Source: Nocardia terpenica (GTDB lineage: Bacteria; Actinomycetota; Actinomycetes; Mycobacteriales; Mycobacteriaceae). From it: DNA of 64,000 nt. Below are positions 8,958 to 16,606 of the stretch, piece by piece; the stretch's first letter is position 1; each line of letters starts with the position of its first letter. The position numbers and the translations under genes were made by a program. A model generated the notes under the pieces. That model was not told the DNA's origin, did not search any database, and saw only the letters and a list, made by a program, of their open reading frames with translations. The DNA is taken from NCBI RefSeq assembly GCF_013186535.1, contig NZ_JABMCZ010000002.1:1-64000 (forward strand), written 5' to 3'.

Positions 8958-11216
8958 TCAGTCGTAGAGGCCCTCCACGTGCCACGCGCGGTCGTAACCG
9001 AGCAGGAGCAGCACGCGGAGCTCGGTGTCGGCCAGCATCACCTGGGCGCGCACGGCACGGTTCCCGGTGCGGTTGCCGGACCACCAGCGTTCGTCCAGGA
9101 GCCAGGGGCCGGACCAGTCGGTCACCGTCAATTCCCTGCTGCCCCAGCGCAAGCGGGCCGGGTCGGCGGTGAGCAGACCGCGATCGGAGATCCACACCGG
9201 CGCGCCACCGGAGTCCTCCAGCGCCACCTCCGGCCGGTTCACCAGCACCATCGCGGGCGCGGGATGCGGTAGCCGACCCGGCCAGGGCAGCGCCGGATCC
9301 GCCGCGGGCACCGGCTCGTCCCCGAGGGCGATCAGCGTGACCCGCTCGGCGGGCCCGCGCCCACCGCTGAGCACCCCGACCAGCACCGCCTCCCCGCCGA
9401 GCAGCCCCTGCACCCGGATCAACGCCCGCCGCGCCCGCTCCTCCCCCTCCCCCACCCCGCCCCACAGCCCGAGCTGCAACGCCCCCGCCGCAACAACTTC
9501 GACCGGCTCCAACCGCAACATCGTGATCGGCGCGGACGGCCCCGCACCCTGCGACCGTCTACGCCCTCCGACCGTGAAATCGCCTGCCCCCGTGGTGAAT
9601 CCTACACGCCCAGCACCGATCCGATCACCGGAACCACTCTCGCCGAAGCCAACCGCCCCCGCTCGCGCAGCGCCCACGCCGGGTGCCACGTGCCCTCCGC
9701 GCCGATCTCTCGACCCAGATATCGCGCTACCACTGGACTCTCCCTCCCCGAACACCGTTCCGCCATACCGACTTCTCGGGTCTGGCACCACACGGTCACT
9801 GGAACCATGGGCTCGCCCCTCCCCGGACACCGTTCCGTCACGCCGATCCCTGGAGTCGGGCACCGCACGGCCATTGGAGCCATCGGCTCGACCCGCCCCC
9901 GACACCGTTCCGCCACGCCAACCTCTCGGCTCGGGCACCGCACGGCCACTGGAACCACGGGCTCGATCCGCCCCCGACACCATTCCTTCATGCCGACCTC
10001 TCGGCTCAGGCACACGGCCACTGGACCCATCAGTTCGATCCGCTCCGGACACCATTCCGCTGCGCCGATCTCTCGAGTCGGGTATCGCACGGTCGTTGGG
10101 ATCATGGGGTCGACTCGCTCCGGGGGCTGTTTTGTCACGCTGCCCTCTCGGCACCGTGGAGCCGCTGGGGTCGCGGGGCTCACCCGTGCCGAATATCGTT
10201 CCGCCGTCCTCGGTTTCGGTGGGGGTGTGGAGGGTGCGGTGGGTTAGCCAGCCGCCTAGTTGCCAGCGGATTCGGTCGGCGGTGTCGGTGGGGGTGAGGG
10301 GGTCGGCGCAGCGCCAGGTGCGGGAGAGGTGTTCTCCGGCGGCGGTTTCCGCGACGACCGTCAGGCGGGTGCAGGCCACCGCGGCGGCGGACAGGCGGTC
10401 GTGCAGGCGGGTCGCCAGGAGGCGGCCGGCGAAGGCGGCGGCGTCGATGCGGTCTATCGGTGGGTCGCAGGGGTATTCGACCGCCAGATCGGGGGGCGGT
10501 GGGGCGGCCGAGGGCGGGCGCTCCGGTTCGGCGCGGGCGCAGCGATGGGCGCGGATGGCGTCGGCACCGAAGCGGGAGGCGACCTCCCCGGGTGTGAGGG
10601 CGGCGAAGTCGCCGATGCGGCGCAGTCCCAGGCGGTGCAGCAGGTCGATCAGGTCGCCGCGCTCCGGGGCGGCCAGGCTCGGTTCCGCGGCCAGCTCCGA
10701 CACCGGCAGCGGGGCAAGGAAATCCGCCCCGGCGCCGGGTGGCACGAGCGCGGCGCGGCGGGCGGCGATCACCGCCGTGGACAGTTCGTCGGCGATGCCG
10801 ATCTGGCATTCGACCCCGGCCGCCGCGACCGCGTCCACCAACCGCTCGGCCGCCGCCTCCTCGGAACCGAAGTAGCGGGCGGCGCCGCGCGCGGCCAGTA
10901 CCACCAGCCCCGGCCGCAGCACCTCCACACCCGGCACCGTCGCGTCCACGGCCGCCACCACCGGCTCGAACAGCCGCGCATCCCGATCCGAATCCGCCTG
11001 CGCCACGAACAGATCCGGACACCGCGCCTGCGCCTCCCGACGCCTGTGCCCGCGCCGCACCCCCGCGGCCCGCGCCACCGCCGAACACGCCACCACCCGA
11101 TTCGCATGCAGCACCACCACCGCCCGCGTCGGCGGAACATCGGCCACGGCCGCCGCGGCCACCGCAGGCCAGTCCGGACACCACACCGCCAGCACCCGGG
11201 CCCCACTCACCCGCAC
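8958..11216 (-). CDS. imuB: ImuB, non-catalytic Y-family polymerase-like mutasome adaptor
   Basis: ImuB links DnaE2 and ImuA' to the beta clamp during SOS mutagenesis. The GTG start gives VRVSGARVLAVWCPDWPAVAA, matching the family N-terminus, with GAGGG upstream as ribosome binding site. Residues about 1-335 follow the Y-family fold (palm, thumb, little finger). The clamp-binding motif QLGLWG is near residue 581, equivalent to QLPLWG of mycobacterial ImuB. At 752 residues it is about 220 longer than mycobacterial ImuB. The excess is a Gly/Arg/Ser/Pro tract of 25-residue repeats between about residues 337 and 506. About 1 kb separates it from imuA', and no SOS box is visible directly upstream. 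Confidence 0.92.
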   Translation of the reverse strand: MRVSGARVLAVWCPDWPAVAAAAVADVPPTRAVVVLHANRVVACSAVARAAGVRRGHRRREAQARCPDLFVAQADSDRDARLFEPVVAAVDATVPGVEVLRPGLVVLAARGAARYFGSEEAAAERLVDAVAAAGVECQIGIADELSTAVIAARRAALVPPGAGADFLAPLPVSELAAEPSLAAPERGDLIDLLHRLGLRRIGDFAALTPGEVASRFGADAIRAHRCARAEPERPPSAAPPPPDLAVEYPCDPPIDRIDAAAFAGRLLATRLHDRLSAAAVACTRLTVVAETAAGEHLSRTWRCADPLTPTDTADRIRWQLGGWLTHRTLHTPTETEDGGTIFGTGEPRDPSGSTVPRGQRDKTAPGASRPHDPNDRAIPDSRDRRSGMVSGADRTDGSSGRVPEPRGRHEGMVSGADRARGSSGRAVPEPRGWRGGTVSGAGRADGSNGRAVPDSRDRRDGTVSGEGRAHGSSDRVVPDPRSRYGGTVFGEGESSGSAISGSRDRRGGHVAPGVGAARAGAVGFGESGSGDRIGAGRVGFTTGAGDFTVGGRRRSQGAGPSAPITMLRLEPVEVVAAGALQLGLWGGVGEGEERARRALIRVQGLLGGEAVLVGVLSGGRGPAERVTLIALGDEPVPAADPALPWPGRLPHPAPAMVLVNRPEVALEDSGGAPVWISDRGLLTADPARLRWGSRELTVTDWSGPWLLDERWWSGNRTGNRAVRAQVMLADTELRVLLLLGYDRAWHVEGLYD
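9700..10206 (-). repeat. In-frame 75-bp tandem repeats inside imuB
   Basis: Read in the imuB frame, five to seven imperfect copies of a 25-residue unit occur in tandem, built around G(M/T)VSGA(D/G)R, GSSGR and VP(E/D)(P/S)R(G/D). The middle four are the best conserved and the ends decay. The unit length is a multiple of three, so copy-number change keeps the frame. The tract falls in the linker between the polymerase-like body and the clamp-binding motif, so it should be a flexible, low-complexity tether. Confidence 0.85.
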
Positions 11217-11433
11217 CGCGCCCTCGCGGATACTCGGACACCGAACACACTCCCCGACAGCACATCTCGCCCCCACCGATGAGCTCGTGTCCGCACCGGA
11301 CACTCCCGTCGCGATCGACCGGACACGAATCGCGCTCGATCACAACCTTGCAGACCGGCCCGCGCAGACGAATCACCCCGCCGATCCTCACCATTCCGGC
11401 GTGTCCTCGGCCGGAATCCACCTGCCGCAGGAG

Positions 11434-11752
11434 ATCCCGGCCAAAAGCACGCCGGGATGACGAGGAAAGAACACGCCGGGATGACAAGAAAAGCGCGCGT
11501 CGGGATGGCAGGGAGGCACGCCAGGATGACGAGAAAAGCGCACGCCGGGATGCCAGGGAGGCACGCCGGGATGAGGAGAGAGCGCATCGGGATGGCAGAA
11601 AGACATGCCGGGATGGCGAGGAAAGCACACGCCGGGATAACAGGAAGACGCGCCCGGACAACGAGAAAAGCGCACGCCGGGATGACGGGGAGGCGTGCCG
11701 GGATGAGGAGAGAGCGTATCGGGGCGGCAGAAAGACATGTCGGGACGGCGAG
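11434..11752 (+). repeat. Hairpin plus 21/24-bp tandem array (family A, copy 1)
   Basis: ATCCCGGC and GCCGGGAT pair around the loop CAAAAGCAC (11434-11458). Thirteen tandem units follow (11459-11746) with lengths 24, 24, 21, 24, 21, 21, 21, 24, 21, 24, 21, 21 and 21, most ending in GCCGGGAT or a close variant, then a partial unit. Units 4-7 and 10-13 form an 87-bp block duplicated at a 132-bp offset. It lies in the gap between imuA' and imuB. Unlike most copies, it does not follow a gene in its own orientation. Confidence 0.9.
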
Positions 11753-11777
11753 CGGGACTCCCTCCGACGTGTTCAGC

Positions 11778-12205
11778 CGTTCACATTCATATCGATAGGT
11801 GCACAGGAGAACCCGATCACCGGCATACAACTCGCGGACGAAAACAGCAGTGCGCGAACCACGATGCCCCGGACAAACATCACCACAACAAACATCACCA
11901 CAACGACAACAACCGAACACTCGCCCGAACCGCTCACATCCGTACCGATAGGTGCACAGGAGAACCCGATCACCGGCGCATAGCTCGCGGACGGAAACAG
12001 CGGTGCGCGAACCATGATGGCCTGGGCAAGTATCACCACAACGGCAACAATCGAACACTCGCCGGAACCGCTCACATCCGTACCGATGGGCGAGTCGGAG
12101 GACCCGGTTATCGGTGCACGATTCGTGGACGAGGGTGGCAGTGTGCGGGCCTCGGCGGCTTGGGCGGGTGTCGTTGTAGCGGCCGATCGCCGGTAGTGGA
12201 CCGGT
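11778..12205. repeat. Three tandem copies of a ~138-153 bp repeat between imuA' and imuB
   Basis: Copies begin with CG(T/C)TCACAT at 11778, 11931 and 12069. Each continues with a GTACCGAT-GGTGCACAGGAGAACCCGATCACC core, a GCGGACGAAAACAGC stretch and a CATCACCACAAC-rich end. The first copy has an extra 15 bp from an internal CACCACAACAA duplication, and the third is strongly diverged. Unit lengths are multiples of three. No gene was recognised in this stretch on either strand. Confidence 0.8.
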
Positions 12206-12219
12206 GGCCTCGCTTGCGG

Positions 12220-12945
12220 TCATGCGAGTTGGGAGATCTCGCGGGGTTTCGCCGGGTGGGTGGCGATCCATTCCACGCCCTCGTCGTGGGGTTGCAGGGT
12301 GAGGGTGCCGCGGCGTTCCGGGGTGGAGCGGGCTCGGACGGAGACTTCCAGGCGGACGGTGCGGAGGCGGCCGCAGCCGCGGCCCAGGCCCTCGTAGCCG
12401 TCGACGCGGGTGGCGATGCGGAGGGTGGGGCCGCTCCAGGTGCCGCCGGTCACCACGAGGGTGGCTCCCCGGCTGCGGGCGCGGGCGGCGAGGACGCGAG
12501 TGCGGCTGGGCGGCACCGTAAGTCCGTTCAGGCCGAGCACGACCAGATCTAGTCCATCCAGCAACACGGCAGCGATCTCCACCGGATCCGATCCGGGGTC
12601 GGGAACCACGGCCAGTCGCTCCAATCGAGCACCCATCTCCGCCGCGGCGAGCAGCCCGAGCCGGGGCAGGCCGACCGCCGCGGCGTATCCACCGGCGCCG
12701 GTGACCGCCGCCAGCAAACCCACCAGCAACGAACTCGCACCCGCGTAGGCGATCACCGAGCCCCGGGGCACCCCACCCTCCGGCAGCAGCCCCACCAGCG
12801 CGGACGGCACCGGCAGCGATTCCCGGCGCGGACCCGCGGCCGTCGGCACGCGCGGCGCAGCGTCCGCGCCGCGAGCCGGGATCGCGGCCATGCGCCGGCG
12901 CAGCTCCGCCAGCCGCTCCAGCCGTGCCTGTTCGGGCGAACCCAT
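12220..12945 (-). CDS. imuA': ImuA', RecA-like mutasome accessory protein
   Basis: ImuA' is the third component of the SOS mutasome and binds ImuB. The 241-residue product starts MGSPEQARLERLAELRRRM, with AGGTGG six bases upstream; a GTG seven codons earlier has no ribosome binding site. The RecA-like core is recognisable (GLLPEGGVPRGSVIAYAGASS...), but the P-loop position reads AGASSLLVGL and lacks the GKT/S of a Walker A motif, so ATP binding is doubtful. It is the first gene of the minus-strand imuA'-imuB unit and lies beside guaA in M. tuberculosis. An SOS box is 83 bp upstream. Confidence 0.87.
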   Translation of the reverse strand: MGSPEQARLERLAELRRRMAAIPARGADAAPRVPTAAGPRRESLPVPSALVGLLPEGGVPRGSVIAYAGASSLLVGLLAAVTGAGGYAAAVGLPRLGLLAAAEMGARLERLAVVPDPGSDPVEIAAVLLDGLDLVVLGLNGLTVPPSRTRVLAARARSRGATLVVTGGTWSGPTLRIATRVDGYEGLGRGCGRLRTVRLEVSVRARSTPERRGTLTLQPHDEGVEWIATHPAKPREISQLA

Positions 12946-13028
12946 CTCCGACCACCTATCTCTCACCGATGGACTGCACCGAAGCCGATCCGTACCGATT
13001 CCAGCACCTACTCAGCTATCGATCTGGA

Positions 13029-13044
13029 TCGAATATACGTTCGA
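13029..13044 (-). promoter_or_regulatory. SOS box (LexA operator) of imuA'
   Basis: TCGAATATACGTTCGA matches TCGAAC-N4-GTTCGA with one mismatch. It has the same TCGAAT/GTTCGA half-sites as the dnaE2 box, placing both loci in one LexA regulon. It lies between the divergent imuA' and protein kinase genes, so it could also influence the kinase gene 107 bp away. Confidence 0.88.
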
Positions 13045-13151
13045 TTTACTCACAGGAGAACCCCACCCCCGGTCTGCGTCGAACGCCACTCCCGGGACGC
13101 CTCGACGGGCGAAGCAGGCCAGTCAGCATCGTTTTCCGCTATCCTCGCGCC

Positions 13152-14285
13152 GTGACCGAACGCGCCCGTCCCATCGTCGGCCCCGACTATCTGGTCGCCG
13201 GCCGTTATCGCCTGCAGTCGAAGCTCGGCGGCGGCGGCATGGGCGCGGTCTGGCTGGCGCACGATCGGCTACTCGATCGCGACGTCGCCATCAAGCAGGT
13301 GCTGTCCACGGCCGGGCTCAGCGAGCGCGAGGCCGAGGAGGTCCGCAACCGGATCATCCACGAGGGCCGGGTCGCCGCGAAGCTGTCGCACGAGCACGCC
13401 ATCGCCGTCTACGACGTGGTGCTGGAGGCGGGCGAGCCCTGGCTGGTGATGGAGTATCTGCCCTCCCGCAGCGTCGCCAAGGCGCTGGCGCTGGTGGACA
13501 CGCTGCCGCCGATCGAGGCGGCGCAGATCGGCGCCCAGGTCGCGGACGCGCTGGCCACCGCGCACGCCGCGGGCATCGTGCACCGCGACATCAAGCCGGG
13601 CAACATCCTGGTGGCCGACCGCGGCGCCGAGGTGGGCCGGGTCAAGCTCAGCGACTTCGGCATCTCGCGCGGCACCGGGGATCTCGGCGACGAGCCCGAG
13701 GACGTCATCACCGGCACCCCCGCCTATCTGCCGCCGGAGGTGGCGCGCGGCGCGCAGCCGACCGAGGCCAGCGATGTGTTCTCGCTCGGCGCGACGCTGT
13801 ACACCGCGATCGAGGGCCAGCCGCCGTACGGGTTTCACGAGGACAGCGATGTGATCGTCGAGCGGGCGGCGATGGCGCAGATCATTCCGCCGCACCGCAG
13901 CGGGGTGCTCACCGAGGTGCTGCTGCACATGATGGAGCCCGCGCCGCAGCGCCGCCCCACCATGTCCGAGGCGCGCAACGAAATCCTCACCGCCGCTTTC
14001 GGTCCCGGCACCGGGCCCTACATCCTCGGCGCCCCGGTACGCACCGACGACGGCACCATTCCGGCGTGGGCGGCCCGCAACTCCGCCGCCGGTCAGCGCA
14101 GCCCGTTCTCCGCACCGCTGCCGCGCCCGCCGCGCGCCACCGCCCCGAGCGCGCCTGCGCCGCAACAGAAGTCGCGCGGTTTCAACCTGGCCAGCCTCGG
14201 CCCGAACGGGGCCCCGCTCGCGATCGCGGTGGGCCTGCTCATCGGCCTACTGATTCTGATCGTGATTCTTGTTGCGGCCATGTGA
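13152..14285 (+). CDS. Membrane-anchored serine/threonine protein kinase
   Basis: The 377-residue Hanks-type kinase starts at GTG (VTERARPIVGPDYLVAGRYRLQ). The Gly loop GGGGMGAVW, lysine in VAIKQV, catalytic loop HRDIKPGNIL, DFG in SDFGIS and the GTPAYLPPE P+1 region are all intact, so it should be active. A Pro/Ala linker of about 60 residues leads to one C-terminal membrane helix, and the protein ends almost directly after it with no extracellular sensor domain. The cytoplasmic kinase with a tail-anchor layout resembles PknL or PknG-unlike small mycobacterial kinases. Its substrates are unknown. Confidence 0.93.
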   Translation: MTERARPIVGPDYLVAGRYRLQSKLGGGGMGAVWLAHDRLLDRDVAIKQVLSTAGLSEREAEEVRNRIIHEGRVAAKLSHEHAIAVYDVVLEAGEPWLVMEYLPSRSVAKALALVDTLPPIEAAQIGAQVADALATAHAAGIVHRDIKPGNILVADRGAEVGRVKLSDFGISRGTGDLGDEPEDVITGTPAYLPPEVARGAQPTEASDVFSLGATLYTAIEGQPPYGFHEDSDVIVERAAMAQIIPPHRSGVLTEVLLHMMEPAPQRRPTMSEARNEILTAAFGPGTGPYILGAPVRTDDGTIPAWAARNSAAGQRSPFSAPLPRPPRATAPSAPAPQQKSRGFNLASLGPNGAPLAIAVGLLIGLLILIVILVAAM

Positions 14286-14380
14286 TTCCGGCCAAAAGCA
14301 TGCCGGAAACAGGGGTAACTGGCATGCCGGAAACACGGGTAACTGGCACGCCGGAAACGGGGGTAACCGGCACGCCGGAA
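14286..14380 (+). repeat. Hairpin plus 24-bp array (family A, copy 2)
   Basis: TTCCGGC (14286-14292) and GCCGGAA (14302-14308) pair around CAAAAGCAT, starting on the base after the kinase stop codon. Three 24-bp units follow, each ending in GCCGGAA, with a locus-specific body built on GGGGTAAC. Both arms differ from the other copies but remain complementary. Confidence 0.9.
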
Positions 14381-14406
14381 ACAGGACAGCCCGCTGACCC
14401 GCGACG

Positions 14407-15048
14407 TCAGTCGATCCGCCGCCGGTGTGCCCAGCGGGTGAGGGCGTTGCGGTTGGACTGCTGGGTCTTGCGGAGGACGTTGGAGGCGTGGGTTTCCACG
14501 GTTTTCACCGAGATGAACAGGTTTTCGGCGATCTCGCGGTAGGTGTAGCCGCGGGCGAGCAGGCGGAGCACCTCGAGTTCGCGCGGGGTCAGCGAGTCCA
14601 GTTCCGGGTCCAGCGGTGGCTCCGGGGCGGGGGATCGGCCGGTGAACGAGTCCAGCACGAAACCGGCCAGGCGCGGGCTGAACACCGCGTCGCCACCGGC
14701 GACCCGCCGGATGCCGTCGGCCAGTTCGGGACCCGAGATGGTCTTGGTGACATAGCCGCGGGCCCCGGCCCGGATCACCGCGATCACATCCTCGGCCGCG
14801 TCGGACACGCTGAGCGCCAGGCACACCGGGCCCTCCTCGATGCCCTGTAGCACCGCGACGCCGCCGCCGTCGGGCATGTGCACGTCCAGCAGCACCACGT
14901 CCGGCCGCGCGCTCTTGATCCCGGAGATGGCCTCGGACACCCCGCCCGCCTCGCCGACCACCTCCATATCCGATTCGCGGCTCAACTCGGCCCGCACCCC
15001 GGACCGGAACACGGCATGGTCGTCGACCAGAAAGACCCGGATACTCAC
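14407..15048 (-). CDS. NarL/LuxR-type response regulator
   Basis: The 213-residue product starts VSIRVFLVDDHAVFRSGVR at a GTG with an AGGAGA ribosome binding site. The receiver domain has the acidic pocket VDD, the phosphoacceptor Asp in VVLLDVHMP and Lys in YVTKTIS. The C-terminal LuxR HTH is LTPRELEVLRLLARGYTYREIAENLF. It pairs with the PspC-domain histidine kinase 108 bp upstream on the same strand. Together with the divergent PspC protein this looks like an envelope-stress system of the LiaR/VraR class. Confidence 0.93.
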   Translation of the reverse strand: MSIRVFLVDDHAVFRSGVRAELSRESDMEVVGEAGGVSEAISGIKSARPDVVLLDVHMPDGGGVAVLQGIEEGPVCLALSVSDAAEDVIAVIRAGARGYVTKTISGPELADGIRRVAGGDAVFSPRLAGFVLDSFTGRSPAPEPPLDPELDSLTPRELEVLRLLARGYTYREIAENLFISVKTVETHASNVLRKTQQSNRNALTRWAHRRRID

Positions 15049-15156
15049 AGTTCTCCTCACCTCGGGGCCGAGCACCACCACCGGACGCGAATTCGCCCAC
15101 TCATCGGTACCACACCCGGTGCCGACGCGCCGCACGCCGAGGTTACCGTCGATGAA

Positions 15157-16455
15157 TCAGCACGCGCCGGACCGCTCGTGGGTCTCCCCGGTAGGTTCGG
15201 CCGGCTCCTGACCCTCGGAGTCGTTGCGGGGCATGAAGATCCGGACCTCGGTGCCGCGGCCGGGGGTGGACTTGACCTCCACGGTGCCGCCGCGCCGCTC
15301 GATGCGGGCGTGGATGGATTTGGCCAGGCCCTGGCGGTCGGCGGGAACGGTGGTGGGATCGAACCCGGCGCCGCGGTCGCGCACGAAGATGCTCACCTGA
15401 TGCGGCTCGACCTCGGCGTACAGATCGACGGTCGGCACCCCGGCATGCTTGGCGGCATTGACCAGCGCCTCCCGGGTGGCGCCGAGCACGGCGGTGAAAT
15501 GCTCCTTGGGCAGGCCGAATCCGGTGTCGCCCGGGTCCATCGACACGTCGCCGACGGTCACCGGCGTCACCTGCATGCCGTGCTGGTCCTCCACCTCGCC
15601 CGCGATGGTGCGCAGGGCGGCGGCCAGGCTCGACTGCGCCGGCATGGTGTCCTCGAACAGCCACTTGCGCAGTTCCCGCTCCTGGCTGCGGGCCAGCCGC
15701 ATCACCTCCTGCGGGTCGTCGGCCTGGCGCTGGATCAGCGCCAGCGTCTGCAGCACCGAGTCGTGCAGGTGGGAGGCGATCTCCTCGCGCTCCTCGTTGC
15801 GGATGCGGGCGGCGCGTTCGGCATTGAGCGCCCGCATCATGCGCAGCCACAGCGGCACCGTCAGCAGCCCGACGCCGATCAGCGTCACCGCGACCGCGAC
15901 CAGCGCCGACCCCAGCGAGCTCAGATTGATGCGGGCCAGCACCACCACGCCCAGCCCGACCACGATCAGGGTGACCCCGGCCAGGATGCGCGTCCAGGTG
16001 AGCACGCCCGGCCGCGCGGGCAGGCCGAGAATCGAGCGCGGCCCCTCCGCGTCGAATTCGCGCCACACCAGCGCCGCGCCGACCGCGACCACGATGATGG
16101 GCCCGACCACCTTGGCCGACGTCCCGCTGAACAACCAGGTCAGCGAGACCGACAGCGCCAGCCCCAGCAGCACCAGCCCGACCGACTGCCGCCGCTCGGT
16201 GGCCGTCGGCGGCGGCCCGTCCGCACCGGCGGAGGTGAAGATCCACAGCATTCCGTAGGCGACGAGGCCCGCGCCCATGAGCCCGGACAGCAGCACGAAC
16301 GCCATCCGCACCTTGAAGACGTCCATCCCCAGGTGGTCGGCGATACCGCCCGCGACACCGCCCACGACCCGCCCGCCGGAGCGGCGCATCAGACGCGGTA
16401 TCGGCGGTGCGGGCTCGACACCGCGCGCATCGAACGCGGGCATGGACGGATACAT
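15157..16455 (-). CDS. PspC-domain sensor histidine kinase
   Basis: The product of about 432 residues begins with a PspC domain (RRSGGRVVGGVAGGIADHLG...), then several membrane helices to about residue 200. A HisKA_3 dimerisation region follows with the phosphoacceptor His in IASHLHDSVLQTLALIQ, and a HATPase with NAAKHA, DRGAGFD and GRGTEV. This is the NarL-type kinase partner of the downstream response regulator. Starts at 16485 (GTG), 16455 and 16443 are all possible; none has a strong ribosome binding site, and 16455 is the choice here. Confidence 0.92.
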   Translation of the reverse strand: MYPSMPAFDARGVEPAPPIPRLMRRSGGRVVGGVAGGIADHLGMDVFKVRMAFVLLSGLMGAGLVAYGMLWIFTSAGADGPPPTATERRQSVGLVLLGLALSVSLTWLFSGTSAKVVGPIIVVAVGAALVWREFDAEGPRSILGLPARPGVLTWTRILAGVTLIVVGLGVVVLARINLSSLGSALVAVAVTLIGVGLLTVPLWLRMMRALNAERAARIRNEEREEIASHLHDSVLQTLALIQRQADDPQEVMRLARSQERELRKWLFEDTMPAQSSLAAALRTIAGEVEDQHGMQVTPVTVGDVSMDPGDTGFGLPKEHFTAVLGATREALVNAAKHAGVPTVDLYAEVEPHQVSIFVRDRGAGFDPTTVPADRQGLAKSIHARIERRGGTVEVKSTPGRGTEVRIFMPRNDSEGQEPAEPTGETHERSGAC

Positions 16456-16606
16456 GCCTTCGATACTTGCACGCCCCCTCGACACCGACCATCCGGGAAC
16501 ACCCCCATTCCGGCCCTGGTCGCAGGCGGCACCCCGGTGAATTCAGGCGGTGAATCAGGGTTCCCCCGGATGCGACCGGGCGCCGTCGGCGGCCACCATG
16601 GAGACC

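Noticed and set aside
11207..12955. 582-codon minus-strand open frame spanning imuA' and the gap to imuB
   Set aside because: It overlaps imuA' out of frame, is built from repeat DNA downstream, and has no recognisable domain. Units divisible by three and high GC explain the openness.
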